NCBI RefSeq assembly: GCF_016583785.1
Contig: NZ_NRRU01000002.1
Span: 1-64,000, forward strand
Direction of reading: 5' to 3'
DNA: 64,000 nt
From: Rubrivivax gelatinosus
GTDB taxonomy: Bacteria; Pseudomonadota; Gammaproteobacteria; Burkholderiales; Burkholderiaceae_C
Part shown: one piece after another, positions 44,442-51,735 of the stretch
Layout of the letters: the number at the start of each line of letters is the position of its first letter
How positions within the stretch are numbered: position 1 is the stretch's first letter
The notes under the pieces: model-generated
Told to the model about the DNA's origin: nothing
What the model saw: the letters and a program-made list of their open reading frames with translations, nothing else
The model's database searches: none
Program-made: the position numbers and the translations under genes

Positions 44442-44648
44442 TCAGTGCCGGGCCGGCATCGGCGGCGGCGTGCCGGGCTCGATGATCGGCGGCACCTCGG
44501 TCGGCGTCGGCGGCTCGATGATCTCGGGCGGGATCTCGTCGGGCCCGGGCGGCGGCGCCGGAGAAGGAGGCGGCGGCACCGTCTCGGGCAGCGGTTGCGG
44601 GACATGCAGCGCCAGCGGCGCGACGGTTGGTGTCTCGGAAATCCACAT
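44442..44648 (-). CDS. small proline-rich protein
   Basis: The product is 68 residues: MWISETPTVAPLALHVPQPLP followed by Pro/Glu-rich repeats (PPEIIEPPTPTEVPPIIEPG). There is no signal or fold. AGGGAG 6 bases before ATG 44648 and a near-consensus sigma-54-type promoter at 44680-44693 support expression. It lies 42 bases before the GH-GT fusion gene. The repeat resembles a spacer or SH3-like ligand; function unknown. Confidence 0.65.
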   Translation of the reverse strand: MWISETPTVAPLALHVPQPLPETVPPPPSPAPPPGPDEIPPEIIEPPTPTEVPPIIEPGTPPPMPARH

Positions 44649-44679
44649 CGGGTGCTCCCTGGGGCGATGACCGGATGTG

Positions 44680-44693
44680 GCAACACCCGTTCC
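44680..44693 (-). promoter_or_regulatory. sigma-54-type promoter
   Basis: Minus-strand GGAACGGGTGTTGC, one base from consensus; the leader is about 20 bases. Confidence 0.7.
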
Positions 44694-44712
44694 CGCAGCC
44701 CGGCCTGCAGCG

Positions 44713-44726
44713 GGAACACCGTTTGC
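44713..44726 (+). promoter_or_regulatory. sigma-54-type promoter of glf
   Basis: GGAACACCGTTTGC followed by A; the leader is about 36 bases to the glf ATG. Divergent partner of 44680-44693. Confidence 0.7.
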
Positions 44727-44773
44727 ACCCGGTTTGCACCCGGCGGCCTCCTGCCCCGTCCCGAAAGCCCCCG

Positions 44774-45940
44774 ATGCCACCCCTGTCCGCGCCGAGCTAC
44801 CACGAGCAGATCGGGGCGCCGTCGGCGCGCGACGGCGACGGCTTCGACACCCTGATCGTCGGCGCCGGGTTTGCCGGCAGCGTCATCGCCGAACGCCTGG
44901 CCGGCGATGGCGGCGAGCGTGTGCTCGTCGTCGAACGCCGCCCCCATGTCGGCGGCAACGCCTACGACCGCTACGACGACGCCGGCCTGCTGGTGCACCC
45001 CTACGGGCCGCACATCTTCCACACCAACTCGGCCGATGTCTTCGAACACCTCTCGCGCTTCACACGCTGGCGGCCGTACCAGCACCGCGTGCTGGCCAGC
45101 GTCGACGGCCGCCTGCTGCCGATACCGATCAACCTCGACACCGTCAACACGCTCTACGGGCTGAAGCTGAGCGCGCTCGAGATGGAGGCCTTCCTCGCCT
45201 CGGTCGCCGAGCGTGTGGACCCGGTGCGCACGTCCGAGGACGTGGTCGTCACCCGGGTCGGGCGCGAGCTCTACGAGAAGTTCTTCCGCGGCTACACGCG
45301 CAAGCAGTGGGGGCTGGATCCGTCGGAGCTGGACGCCAGCGTCACGGCGCGCGTGCCGACACGCAGCAACCGCGACGACCGCTATTTCACCGACACCTTC
45401 CAGGCGATGCCGCTGCACGGCTACACGCGCCTGTTCGAGAACATGCTGCGCCACCCACGCATCAGCGTGATGCTGAACACCGACTACCGCGACGTGCTGC
45501 GCCTGGTGCCCTGGAAGCGCCTGGTCTACACCGGGCCCATCGACGCCTTCTTCGACCACCGCCACGGCAAGCTGCCCTATCGCAGCCTGGACTTCGAGCA
45601 TCAGACCCTGGACCAGGAGCGCTTCCAGGCCGTCGGCACGGTGAACTTCCCGAACGACTACGCCTACACGCGCGTGACCGAGTTCAAGCACCTCACGGGC
45701 CAGCAGCATCGCCAGACCTCGATCATCTACGAGCACCCGCGCGCCGACGGCGATCCCTACTATCCGGTGCCACGCGCCGAGAACCACACGCTGTTCCGGC
45801 GCTATGAAAGCGACGCCGAGCAACTGTGCGACGTCGTCTTCGTGGGTCGCCTGGCGAGCTACCGCTACTACAACATGGACCAGGTCGTCGCCCAGGCCCT
45901 TGTCACTGCGCGCCGGCTGCTGGCGCAGGGCCGGCCATGA
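44774..45940 (+). CDS. glf: UDP-galactopyranose mutase
   Basis: The 388-residue flavoenzyme has DTLIVGAGFAGSVIAERLAGDGGERVLVVERRPHVGGNAYD (FAD site), VHPYGPHIFHTNSADVFEHLSRF, EKFFRGYTRKQWGLDPSELDASVTARVPTRSNRDDRYF and VVFVGRLASYRYYNMDQVVAQAL, all hallmarks of Glf. It interconverts UDP-Galp and UDP-Galf, supplying galactofuranose for surface glycans. A typical length. ATG overlap couples it to the small gene at 45937. Confidence 0.96.
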   Translation: MPPLSAPSYHEQIGAPSARDGDGFDTLIVGAGFAGSVIAERLAGDGGERVLVVERRPHVGGNAYDRYDDAGLLVHPYGPHIFHTNSADVFEHLSRFTRWRPYQHRVLASVDGRLLPIPINLDTVNTLYGLKLSALEMEAFLASVAERVDPVRTSEDVVVTRVGRELYEKFFRGYTRKQWGLDPSELDASVTARVPTRSNRDDRYFTDTFQAMPLHGYTRLFENMLRHPRISVMLNTDYRDVLRLVPWKRLVYTGPIDAFFDHRHGKLPYRSLDFEHQTLDQERFQAVGTVNFPNDYAYTRVTEFKHLTGQQHRQTSIIYEHPRADGDPYYPVPRAENHTLFRRYESDAEQLCDVVFVGRLASYRYYNMDQVVAQALVTARRLLAQGRP

Positions 45941-46101
45941 CGCCGCGCCCGCTGCCCCCGCCGCCCGACGACAGCTCGGTCGCCGGCGAAGAAGATCCTG
46001 GCGCGGCCGTCGACGACGGCGTCGGCGGCCCGCCGGTGCCCGACGTGCCGGTGGCGCCGCAACCGGCACCGCCCAAGGACGCGCCGGTACGCGGCAACTG
46101 A
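45937..46101 (+). CDS. small proline/acidic-rich protein
   Basis: The product is 54 residues (TPRPLPPPPDDSSVAGEEDPG ... PAPPKDAPVRGN), disordered and unrecognised. The ATG overlaps the glf stop as ATGA, favouring translation by coupling. A short stem-loop follows near 46112-46129. Could be a non-functional tail ORF. Confidence 0.45.
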   Translation: MTPRPLPPPPDDSSVAGEEDPGAAVDDGVGGPPVPDVPVAPQPAPPKDAPVRGN

Positions 46102-46134
46102 GAAGAAGAGCCCGGCATCGACCGGGCGCCGGCT

Positions 46135-46386
46135 TCAGCGGCTGGCGGCCGAGGCCGGGTCCATCGCGCTGCCGGCGGTGCTGTCGGAGCCGGTGGCGCC
46201 CATCGTGCCGGTGCTGCCGGTGCCGGTGGTGGTGGACGGCATCGTCGGCGCCGGTGCTGCAGGCGCGGTCTCGGTCGTCGGTTGGGGGGGCTCGTTGCCG
46301 CGACGGTCGCAAGCCGCCAGCGTGAAGGCCGCGGCTGCGGCCAGGACGATCAGTGCCGGAGTCCGGCGCAGGGTCGGGTGGGTCAT
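46135..46386 (-). CDS. small lipoprotein with Thr/Ser/Gly-rich mature part
   Basis: The product is 83 residues. ALIVLAAAAAFTLAAC is a lipoprotein signal (lipid Cys near residue 26). The mature chain is Pro/Ala/Thr/Gly/Ser-rich (TTTGTGSTGTMGATGSD), similar in composition to the secreted protein at 23290. It follows the small membrane protein gene, separated by a stem-loop at 46429-46449. Function unknown. Confidence 0.65.
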   Translation of the reverse strand: MTHPTLRRTPALIVLAAAAAFTLAACDRRGNEPPQPTTETAPAAPAPTMPSTTTGTGSTGTMGATGSDSTAGSAMDPASAASR

Positions 46387-46428
46387 CGGGGGTTTCTCGG
46401 TGAAATGCCGCCCGCGGGCGGCGAAAGA

Positions 46429-46449
46429 CGCCCGCCACGGCGGGCGCCA
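46429..46449 (-). terminator. stem-loop with short T-run
   Basis: On the minus strand a CGCCCGCC/GGCGGGCG hairpin is followed by TCTTTC, between the genes at 46463 and 46135. It is probably a partial terminator. Confidence 0.45.
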
Positions 46450-46462
46450 CACGGGGTCTTCT

Positions 46463-46633
46463 TCAGGCCGGTCGGCCGTAGGCGGCGGTCGACGACAGCG
46501 GCGCCGGGCTCGGCGTGCTGTCGTAACGCACCTGCGGCTTGGGCGTGCGTCCCAGTTCGAGCAGCGCCCCGACCAGCGGCGCGCAGATGATCCAGAGCGG
46601 AATCAGGGCGCCCCAGCTGTTGCTCATTTCCAT
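46463..46633 (-). CDS. small membrane protein (56 residues)
   Basis: MEMSNSWGALIPLWIICAPL starts a protein with one hydrophobic helix (about residues 8-26) and a Pro/Ser-rich tail. GGAG stands 7 bases before ATG 46633 and a full-match sigma-54-type promoter lies at 46681-46694. It is below usual ORF length cut-offs but the promoter, ribosome-binding site and helix make it credible. Function unknown. Confidence 0.65.
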   Translation of the reverse strand: MEMSNSWGALIPLWIICAPLVGALLELGRTPKPQVRYDSTPSPAPLSSTAAYGRPA

Positions 46634-46680
46634 CGTGGTCTCCTATGGCAGCCGCCCTCGGCTGCAGTGCCGGCCGGGCG

Positions 46681-46694
46681 GCAACAGACGTGCC
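46681..46694 (-). promoter_or_regulatory. sigma-54-type promoter
   Basis: Minus-strand GGCACGTCTGTTGC, full match; the leader is about 36 bases. Confidence 0.75.
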
Positions 46695-46728
46695 CGCCGC
46701 GGCAGCGCCCAACGGCCAGGACACGCCG

Positions 46729-46742
46729 GGTAGCCGGCTTGC
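46729..46742 (+). promoter_or_regulatory. sigma-54-type promoter
   Basis: GGTAGCCGGCTTGC with GG-N10-GC and TTGC; upstream of the mini-ORF and the PEBP gene. Confidence 0.55.
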
Positions 46743-46771
46743 CCGTGGGCGCCGGACTTCAAGGAGTCGAC

Positions 46772-46819
46772 GTGCACACGATGGTCAAACGCAAGCCTGG
46801 CGGCGCCGGGCGCGCCTGA
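46772..46819 (+). CDS. possible 15-codon leader ORF
   Basis: GTG at 46772, 5 bases after a perfect AAGGAG, reads MHTMVKRKPGGAGRA and stops 5 bases before the PEBP ATG. The PEBP gene has no ribosome-binding site of its own, so this ORF may couple its translation. A frameshift joining the two frames is an alternative. Confidence 0.4.
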   Translation: MHTMVKRKPGGAGRA

Positions 46820-46824
46820 CGGCG

Positions 46825-47454
46825 ATGCTCGAAAAACTGCCCGACACGCTGGGTCACGCGCTGCACGGCATGCGCGCCGGTCGTGACAAGACGCTGTTCC
46901 ACGCCATCGACCTGCGCGCCGGCATGGGCGCGATCCGGCTCGAAAGCCTCGCCTTCGGCGACCACGCACCGATCCCGGCGCTCTATACCGCCGACGGCAC
47001 CGGGATCTCGCCGCCGCTGCACTGGAGCGGCGTGCCGGCGGCGGCGGTCGAACTGGTGCTGATCGTCGAGGACGCCGACTCGCCCAGCCCGCAGCCGCTG
47101 GTGCACGCGATCGCGCACGCGCTGCCGGCCGACGCGGCCGGCGCACTGGCCGAAGGCGCGCTCGGCGGTGGCAACAGCGCACCGGCGGTCGCCACAGGCC
47201 TGAACTCGCTGCTGCAATCGGCCTGGCTCGCGCCCGACCCTCCGCCCGGCCACGGCCTGCATCACTACCTGTTCCAGGTCTTCGCGCTCGAGGCCGGCGA
47301 AGGCCTGGGTTCGACGCCGGGCCGCGACGCGCTGCGCCAGGCAGTGCTGGCGCGCGGCCTGGCCAGCGGCTGCCTGGTCGGCTGTTACGAGCGGCGCGAC
47401 GGGAGCATCACCGAAGGCGCTGCCGGCCCGGTGGGTGCCGCCCGCATCGCCTGA
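46825..47454 (+). CDS. YbhB/YbcL (PEBP, Raf-kinase-inhibitor-like) protein
   Basis: The 209-residue protein is a PEBP fold: LESLAFGDHAPIPALYTADGTGISPPLHWSGVP, LVLIVEDADSPSPQPLVHAIAHALP (ligand-pocket DxDxP-like and VHA/His), HHYLFQVFALEAGEGL and C-terminal GSITEGAAGPVG. Bacterial members have no firmly known function. ATG 46825 gives the usual N-terminus MLEKLPDTLGHAL. No ribosome-binding site is present; see the mini-ORF at 46772. Confidence 0.88.
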   Translation: MLEKLPDTLGHALHGMRAGRDKTLFHAIDLRAGMGAIRLESLAFGDHAPIPALYTADGTGISPPLHWSGVPAAAVELVLIVEDADSPSPQPLVHAIAHALPADAAGALAEGALGGGNSAPAVATGLNSLLQSAWLAPDPPPGHGLHHYLFQVFALEAGEGLGSTPGRDALRQAVLARGLASGCLVGCYERRDGSITEGAAGPVGAARIA

Positions 47455-47478
47455 CGGCGGACGGGCGGCGGCCAAGCG

Positions 47479-48066
47479 TCAGCGTGCCTTCGCGACGGTG
47501 TCGTGCAGCGCACGCGCGGCCTGCAGATGGTCCCGCAGCGTCGGCAGCGTCTTGGTCGCGAACGCCTTCAGCTCGGCGTCGTCGCCGCTGCGGCTTTGCT
47601 TCTCGAACAGCTCGACGGTGCGCTCATGGTCGTCGACCATCGCCTTCATGAACTCGCGGTCGAACTCGGCGCCTTTGAGCTGGGACAGCTTGTCCAGCGA
47701 GCGCCGTTGACGCCGGTCGGATTCGGCCGGCGTGCCGACGCCGCGAGCGACGGCCAGGCGAGTGACCTCCTGGTTGGCGCCGGTGTGGTCCTGGACCATG
47801 CGCTCGCCGAACTGGCGCACCTGCGGATTGGAAGCACGTTCCTTGGCCATGTTGCCCAGCGCCACCTCGGCCATGCCGCCGGCAGCGGCATGCTCCAGGA
47901 ACTGGCGGTCGCCGCGGGCGACGTCGCGGCCGGTGGCGGTTGCCTTGGCAGCGCCGGCCGAAGCGCCGGCTGCGGGCTGCTGCGCCGTGCTCTGGGCGCC
48001 GGCGGCGGCGGCAAACGAGATCAGGACGGCAGCCAGGGCGGCGCGTTGCATGCGGGTATCGATCAT
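47479..48066 (-). CDS. DUF4142 exported protein
   Basis: The product is 195 residues. RAALAAVLISFAAAAGAQ is a Sec signal. The DUF4142 ferritin-like helical domain follows: DRQFLEHAAAGGMAEVALGNMAKERASNPQVRQFGERMVQDHTGANQEV and EFDREFMKAMVDDHERTVELFEKQ, with His/Glu positions of the family. It is probably periplasmic. An imperfect sigma-54-like element is at 48103-48116. Often found with stress genes; function unknown. Confidence 0.92.
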   Translation of the reverse strand: MIDTRMQRAALAAVLISFAAAAGAQSTAQQPAAGASAGAAKATATGRDVARGDRQFLEHAAAGGMAEVALGNMAKERASNPQVRQFGERMVQDHTGANQEVTRLAVARGVGTPAESDRRQRRSLDKLSQLKGAEFDREFMKAMVDDHERTVELFEKQSRSGDDAELKAFATKTLPTLRDHLQAARALHDTVAKAR

Positions 48067-48102
48067 TCGGGTGTCCTCGTTCTCGGGTGGGAACAGGACA
48101 AG

Positions 48103-48116
48103 GCAATCGACGTGCG
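48103..48116 (-). promoter_or_regulatory. imperfect sigma-54-type element
   Basis: Minus-strand CGCACGTCGATTGC keeps ACG and TTGC, but the first G of GG is C; the leader is about 25 bases to 48066. Confidence 0.4.
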
Positions 48117-48124
48117 CACCGCCC

Positions 48125-50311
48125 TCAGCTGCCGCCTGCGGCCCGCCGCCGGCCTGCCAGGCCGTGCTCGACCAGCAGCGCCTGGAAGGCTTGCAGGTCC
48201 AGCGGCTTGACGAGATAACCGTCGAAGCCGGCTCGCGCGGCGGCCTCCCGGTCGGCTTCGGTGTTGTAGCCGGTCAGCGCGAACAGCCGGGTCGTGCTGC
48301 CCTCGGCGCGCACCGCCGCCGCCAGGGAGTGGCCGTCGAGACCGGGCAGCCCGAGATCGACGAGCGCCAGCTCGGGCCGTTCGCGCCTGATGGCTTCCAG
48401 CCCCGCCTGCCCGTCGGCCGCGGTGCTGACGGCGTGGCCCTGCAGTTCCAGCAGCGCCGCCAGCATCTCGCGGCTGTCGGCGTTGTCTTCGACCAGCAGC
48501 ACACGCAGCGCGCCGGCGGGCGCCGATGCCGCCGCGTCGCCGTGCCCCGCAGCCGGCGGCGCGCAGCGCGCCAGGCGCACGTTGAACAGCGAGCCTCCGA
48601 GATCGCCGCCGTTGGACGCCGAGACCTTGCCGCCGTGCAGCACGACGAGCTGTTGCACGATCGACAGGCCCAGGCCGACACCTCCGGGCGAGCGGTCGAT
48701 CAGGCGCGGCCCTTGCGAGAACGACTCGAAGACCCGCGGCAGCAGCTCGGGCTCGAGGCCGGGGCCGTCGTCGGCCACCGTCAGCACCGCCTCGTCGCCG
48801 TCGGCGGCCACGCTCAGGCGTACGTGGCCGCCGGCCGGCGTGTACTTGCAGGCGTTGTCCAGCAGGTTGGAGACGATCTGCTCGAGCCGCACTTCGTCGC
48901 CTTCGACCCAGACCGGCTCGGCGACGAGCTCGATGCGCAGCCCGGAGCAGCGGCCGGCGGCATCGAAATGCCCGACCACGTGGCGTGCGATCGCCGCCAG
49001 GTCCACCGGCCGGCGCTGCAGCTCGAGCTTGCCGGAAGCCAGGCGCGTGGCGTCGAGCAGGTCGTCGACCATCTTGCGCAGATGGCGCACCTGACGCTGC
49101 ACGACCTCGAGCGCCCGGCTGCGGTCGCGCGCCAGCGCCGCCGGCTCGGCCAGCACCGCGCTCGCCGACGCGATGGCGCTCAGCGGGTTGCGCAGTTCAT
49201 GGCCCAGCATCGCGATGTACTGGTCCTTGGAGCGGCTGGCGGCCTCGGCGATGGCTCGGGCCCGGGTCTCGCTGGCCAGCGCACGCGCCTGGGCCTCGTC
49301 GCGCGCACGGCGTGCATCGGCCGCTTCCTGCGCCTTCTGGCGCACGGTATCGGCGTCGATCTGCCCGAGCACACGCGCCTCGCCGGGCTCGTCGTCGGCG
49401 AGGCCGGCGGCCATCTCGAGCACGCCGGTCATCGCGCTGGCGATGCGGTTGCTGATCACGGCAGCCAGCAGCAGCGCCGCGATCGTGGCCGCCGTCAGCG
49501 ACACCACCGTCACCAGCGTCGTCTTGCGCACCGTGCCGTCGAGGATCGCCACCGGCACGCCGCTGGACAGCACCCAGCCCGCCGACCGCATCCGGCTGAA
49601 GGCGCTGAAGTAAGGCGTGCCGTCCAGGTTGCGGGCGGTGAGCACGCCCTCGTCCTGGTCGCGGGTCGCCTGCAGGAACTGCGGGTCGGCGTCGCGGCCG
49701 ACCCACTGTTCGTGCTCGAGCGTGCGCGCGGCGATGCGGCCGCTGCGGTCGCTCAGCGTGATCGTGCCCGGCCCGGCGATGTCGTAACGGCGCAGGAAGG
49801 CCAGCCATTCGGCGTCGCCTATGGTCGCGAGCAGCACGCCGACGGTGCGCCCCTGGCGCTGCACCGGCACCGCCAGGTAGCTGCGATTCCCCTCGACGAC
49901 GTCCGACAGCACCCCGCCGGCAGCCTGGCTGGCCTGCTCGAGCACGGCCGCCGGCGGCGCATCCGTGCTCGCGCCTTCCCGCGCCAGATGCCAGGCCGTG
50001 CCGCCTTCTGCAAGCGGCTGCAGCGTGATCGCACGCCACAGCGGATGGCTCGCGAACAGCGCCGCCGCGTCGCTGCTGGCGACGAGTTCGTTGCGGGCCG
50101 AAGACGAGCTGGCGAGGCCGGTCAGCGCGCGCAGGCCCGACTCGATCTGCGTGTCCAGCGCCAGCCGCAAAGCCGTCACGCGCTCGCGCAGCCGTTCTTC
50201 CTGCTCATGGCGCTGCACCGACTGCAGTTGCACCAGCGTGGCGCCGGCCAGCAAGGTGATCGGGACGACGAGCGCGATGACGAGCGCGACGAGCTGCGAG
50301 CGAATGCGCAC
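48125..50311 (-). CDS. membrane hybrid histidine kinase with C-terminal receiver
   Basis: The product is 728 residues. TM1 is at about 8-30 (LVALVIALVVPITLLAGATL). A periplasmic Cache-like domain (about 35-270) and TM2 (TVVSLTAATIAALLLAAVIS) follow, then HAMP and a coiled coil (AQEAADARRARDEAQARALA). HisKA has YIAMLGHELRNPLSAIASAS, HATPase_c has NLLDNACKYTP, DDGPGL and GGVGLGLSIVQQL, and the receiver has VLLVEDNADSREML with Asp in LALVDLGLPGLDG and Lys in YLVKPLDL. Signal and partner are unknown. Confidence 0.94.
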   Translation of the reverse strand: MRIRSQLVALVIALVVPITLLAGATLVQLQSVQRHEQEERLRERVTALRLALDTQIESGLRALTGLASSSSARNELVASSDAAALFASHPLWRAITLQPLAEGGTAWHLAREGASTDAPPAAVLEQASQAAGGVLSDVVEGNRSYLAVPVQRQGRTVGVLLATIGDAEWLAFLRRYDIAGPGTITLSDRSGRIAARTLEHEQWVGRDADPQFLQATRDQDEGVLTARNLDGTPYFSAFSRMRSAGWVLSSGVPVAILDGTVRKTTLVTVVSLTAATIAALLLAAVISNRIASAMTGVLEMAAGLADDEPGEARVLGQIDADTVRQKAQEAADARRARDEAQARALASETRARAIAEAASRSKDQYIAMLGHELRNPLSAIASASAVLAEPAALARDRSRALEVVQRQVRHLRKMVDDLLDATRLASGKLELQRRPVDLAAIARHVVGHFDAAGRCSGLRIELVAEPVWVEGDEVRLEQIVSNLLDNACKYTPAGGHVRLSVAADGDEAVLTVADDGPGLEPELLPRVFESFSQGPRLIDRSPGGVGLGLSIVQQLVVLHGGKVSASNGGDLGGSLFNVRLARCAPPAAGHGDAAASAPAGALRVLLVEDNADSREMLAALLELQGHAVSTAADGQAGLEAIRRERPELALVDLGLPGLDGHSLAAAVRAEGSTTRLFALTGYNTEADREAAARAGFDGYLVKPLDLQAFQALLVEHGLAGRRRAAGGS

Positions 50312-50643
50312 GGGCCGTCGTCCGCCTCAGACGCCGTGGCCGGCGCGGCGCCCGACGGCGGACCAGGCGGCGGGGCGACAGGCAGGTGGATGCATCGGGT
50401 TCTCCTGCGGTGCCGCTGGCCGGCGGCTGACCGGGGGCCAAGTATGGTCCAGCAAGGCCGGTGCCGCCCGGTCAGCCCCATCGGTGCACGGGCTAGCCCC
50501 GCGCCCGCGGGGTGGCACGATTGCACAGCCCCGGCCGGCGGGCGGCAGCGGCACGGGCTCAGGCGCGAAGGGTCGATGCTGCATTGCAGCATCCTCTGCT
50601 ATAAAGGGTAAACCCTGAACCGCGGCCCGCCGCCGACACCACC
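50312..50643. other. intergenic region with a 19-base palindrome
   Basis: No credible ORF is seen. A near-perfect palindrome (GATGCTGCA-T-TGCAGCATC, 50575-50593) is followed by TATAAAGGGTAAACCCTG, with an AGGGT/ACCCT dyad, about 50 bases before the next gene. It could be an operator and promoter for the gene at 50644. Confidence 0.4.
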
Positions 50644-50865
50644 ATGATCCGCTCCTCGCTCGTCCTCGCCGCCATGCTGCTCAGCTTCTCCGCCGCCCAG
50701 GCGTCCGATCTCGGCTACCACCCGGCGCTGTCCAAGTCGCGCCCGACGGCCAGCGGCATCGACCCGTCGACCTTCATCCCGCGCCATCCGGCCGGCGGCA
50801 CCGTCGGCCATGCGCCGGCGGCGGACAAGGTGGTCCAGGCCGCGGCCACGCCCAAGGCGCGCTGA
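50644..50865 (+). CDS. small secreted hypothetical protein
   Basis: The product is 73 residues. MIRSSLVLAAMLLSFSAAQAS is a clear signal peptide. The mature 52 residues (DLGYHPALSKSRPTASGIDP...) are unrecognised. The next gene (NifX-like) starts 17 bases downstream, so the pair may form an operon. No ribosome-binding site is obvious. Confidence 0.65.
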   Translation: MIRSSLVLAAMLLSFSAAQASDLGYHPALSKSRPTASGIDPSTFIPRHPAGGTVGHAPAADKVVQAAATPKAR

Positions 50866-50881
50866 GGAGCTGGGTCCCAGC

Positions 50882-51268
50882 ATGCGCATCGCCATCGCCG
50901 TCGATCCCAGCGGCCGCGAGATCTCGGGCCATGCCGGCCAATGCCGCAACTGGCAGCTCTACGACTGCCGTGCCGGCGAGGGCTTGCCGCAGCCGGTGCC
51001 GGTCGAGCTGACGCGCGAGCAGCTGCCGCATCATCTGAAGGACGAGGACCCGCACCCGCTGAAGGGCTGCGAGATCCTGGTCGTCGGCAGCGCTGGCGAC
51101 GGCTTCGTGCGCCACATGGCCGGCTGGGGTGCGCAGGTGGTGCGCACCGGCGAGCGCGATCCGCGGCAGGCGCTCGAACGCCTGATCGCCGGCGAGGCGC
51201 TGCCCGATACCCGGCCCGACCTGAGCCTCGTGCTCTGCAAGCTGCGCGATCTGTTCTCGCGCCATTGA
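50882..51268 (+). CDS. NifX/NifB C-terminal-like dinitrogenase iron-molybdenum cofactor protein family
   Basis: The 128-residue protein has MRIAIAVDPSGREISGHAGQCRNWQLYDC, the family HAGxCxxW signature, and PHPLKGCEILVVGSAGDGFVRHMAGWGAQVVRTGE. The family includes NifX, NafY and small stand-alone proteins that carry Fe-S or FeMo-co precursors; many members exist outside nif clusters. No nif genes are visible, so a nitrogenase role is not assumed. Confidence 0.88.
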   Translation: MRIAIAVDPSGREISGHAGQCRNWQLYDCRAGEGLPQPVPVELTREQLPHHLKDEDPHPLKGCEILVVGSAGDGFVRHMAGWGAQVVRTGERDPRQALERLIAGEALPDTRPDLSLVLCKLRDLFSRH

Positions 51269-51320
51269 CCGCGTCCCCGGTCGGCGCGAGCATGGCCGGT
51301 CGCTGCTACCGGCCCGTCCG

Positions 51321-51689
51321 ATGACCGTCGCCTCCCTGACTTCGCCGCGCCTGCTGCTGCTCGTGTTGCCGGCCTTGCTGCCGCTTGGCGGCTGTGCCGG
51401 TGCGGCGGCCGCGAGCGTCACCGTCTACACGGCCGCCGGCAGCCGCCAGTGCGAAGCGCCTCCGCCCGAGCCCCAGGCCGCGGCGGTTGCACGACTGGTC
51501 GCGGCCGGACTGGAGCCACGCTCACCGCGCTGCGGACACGACGGCCGCATGCGGGCGGCGATGTGCGGTCTGGCCGACGGGCGCATCGTCGTCGTCGACC
51601 TGCCGGCCAGCGCGCTCGATGGCGCGCGAAACCTGGGCTGGAAGCCGCTGTCGGAACTGCCTGACGCGCGCGTGCAGGCCTGCGACTGA
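51321..51689 (+). CDS. hypothetical lipoprotein
   Basis: The product is 122 residues. RLLLLVLPALLPLGGC is a lipoprotein signal (lipid Cys near 25). The mature part has four further cysteines (QCEAPP, RCGHDG, MCGLADG, QACD) that could form two disulfides, and an IVVVDLPASALDGARNLGW segment. No family recognised. It converges with the gene at 51736. Confidence 0.7.
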   Translation: MTVASLTSPRLLLLVLPALLPLGGCAGAAAASVTVYTAAGSRQCEAPPPEPQAAAVARLVAAGLEPRSPRCGHDGRMRAAMCGLADGRIVVVDLPASALDGARNLGWKPLSELPDARVQACD

Positions 51690-51735
51690 AGGCGGCGGCT
51701 GGCGCCTGCCGGGGCGCGCTGCCCTGCGCCCGGCC

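Noticed and set aside
50512-50525. TGGCACGATTGCA as a sigma-54 promoter
   Set aside because: The two blocks are separated by one base instead of four, so GG-N10-GC spacing fails.
47732-50611. 959-codon plus-strand open frame
   Set aside because: Shadow of the DUF4142 and hybrid kinase genes.
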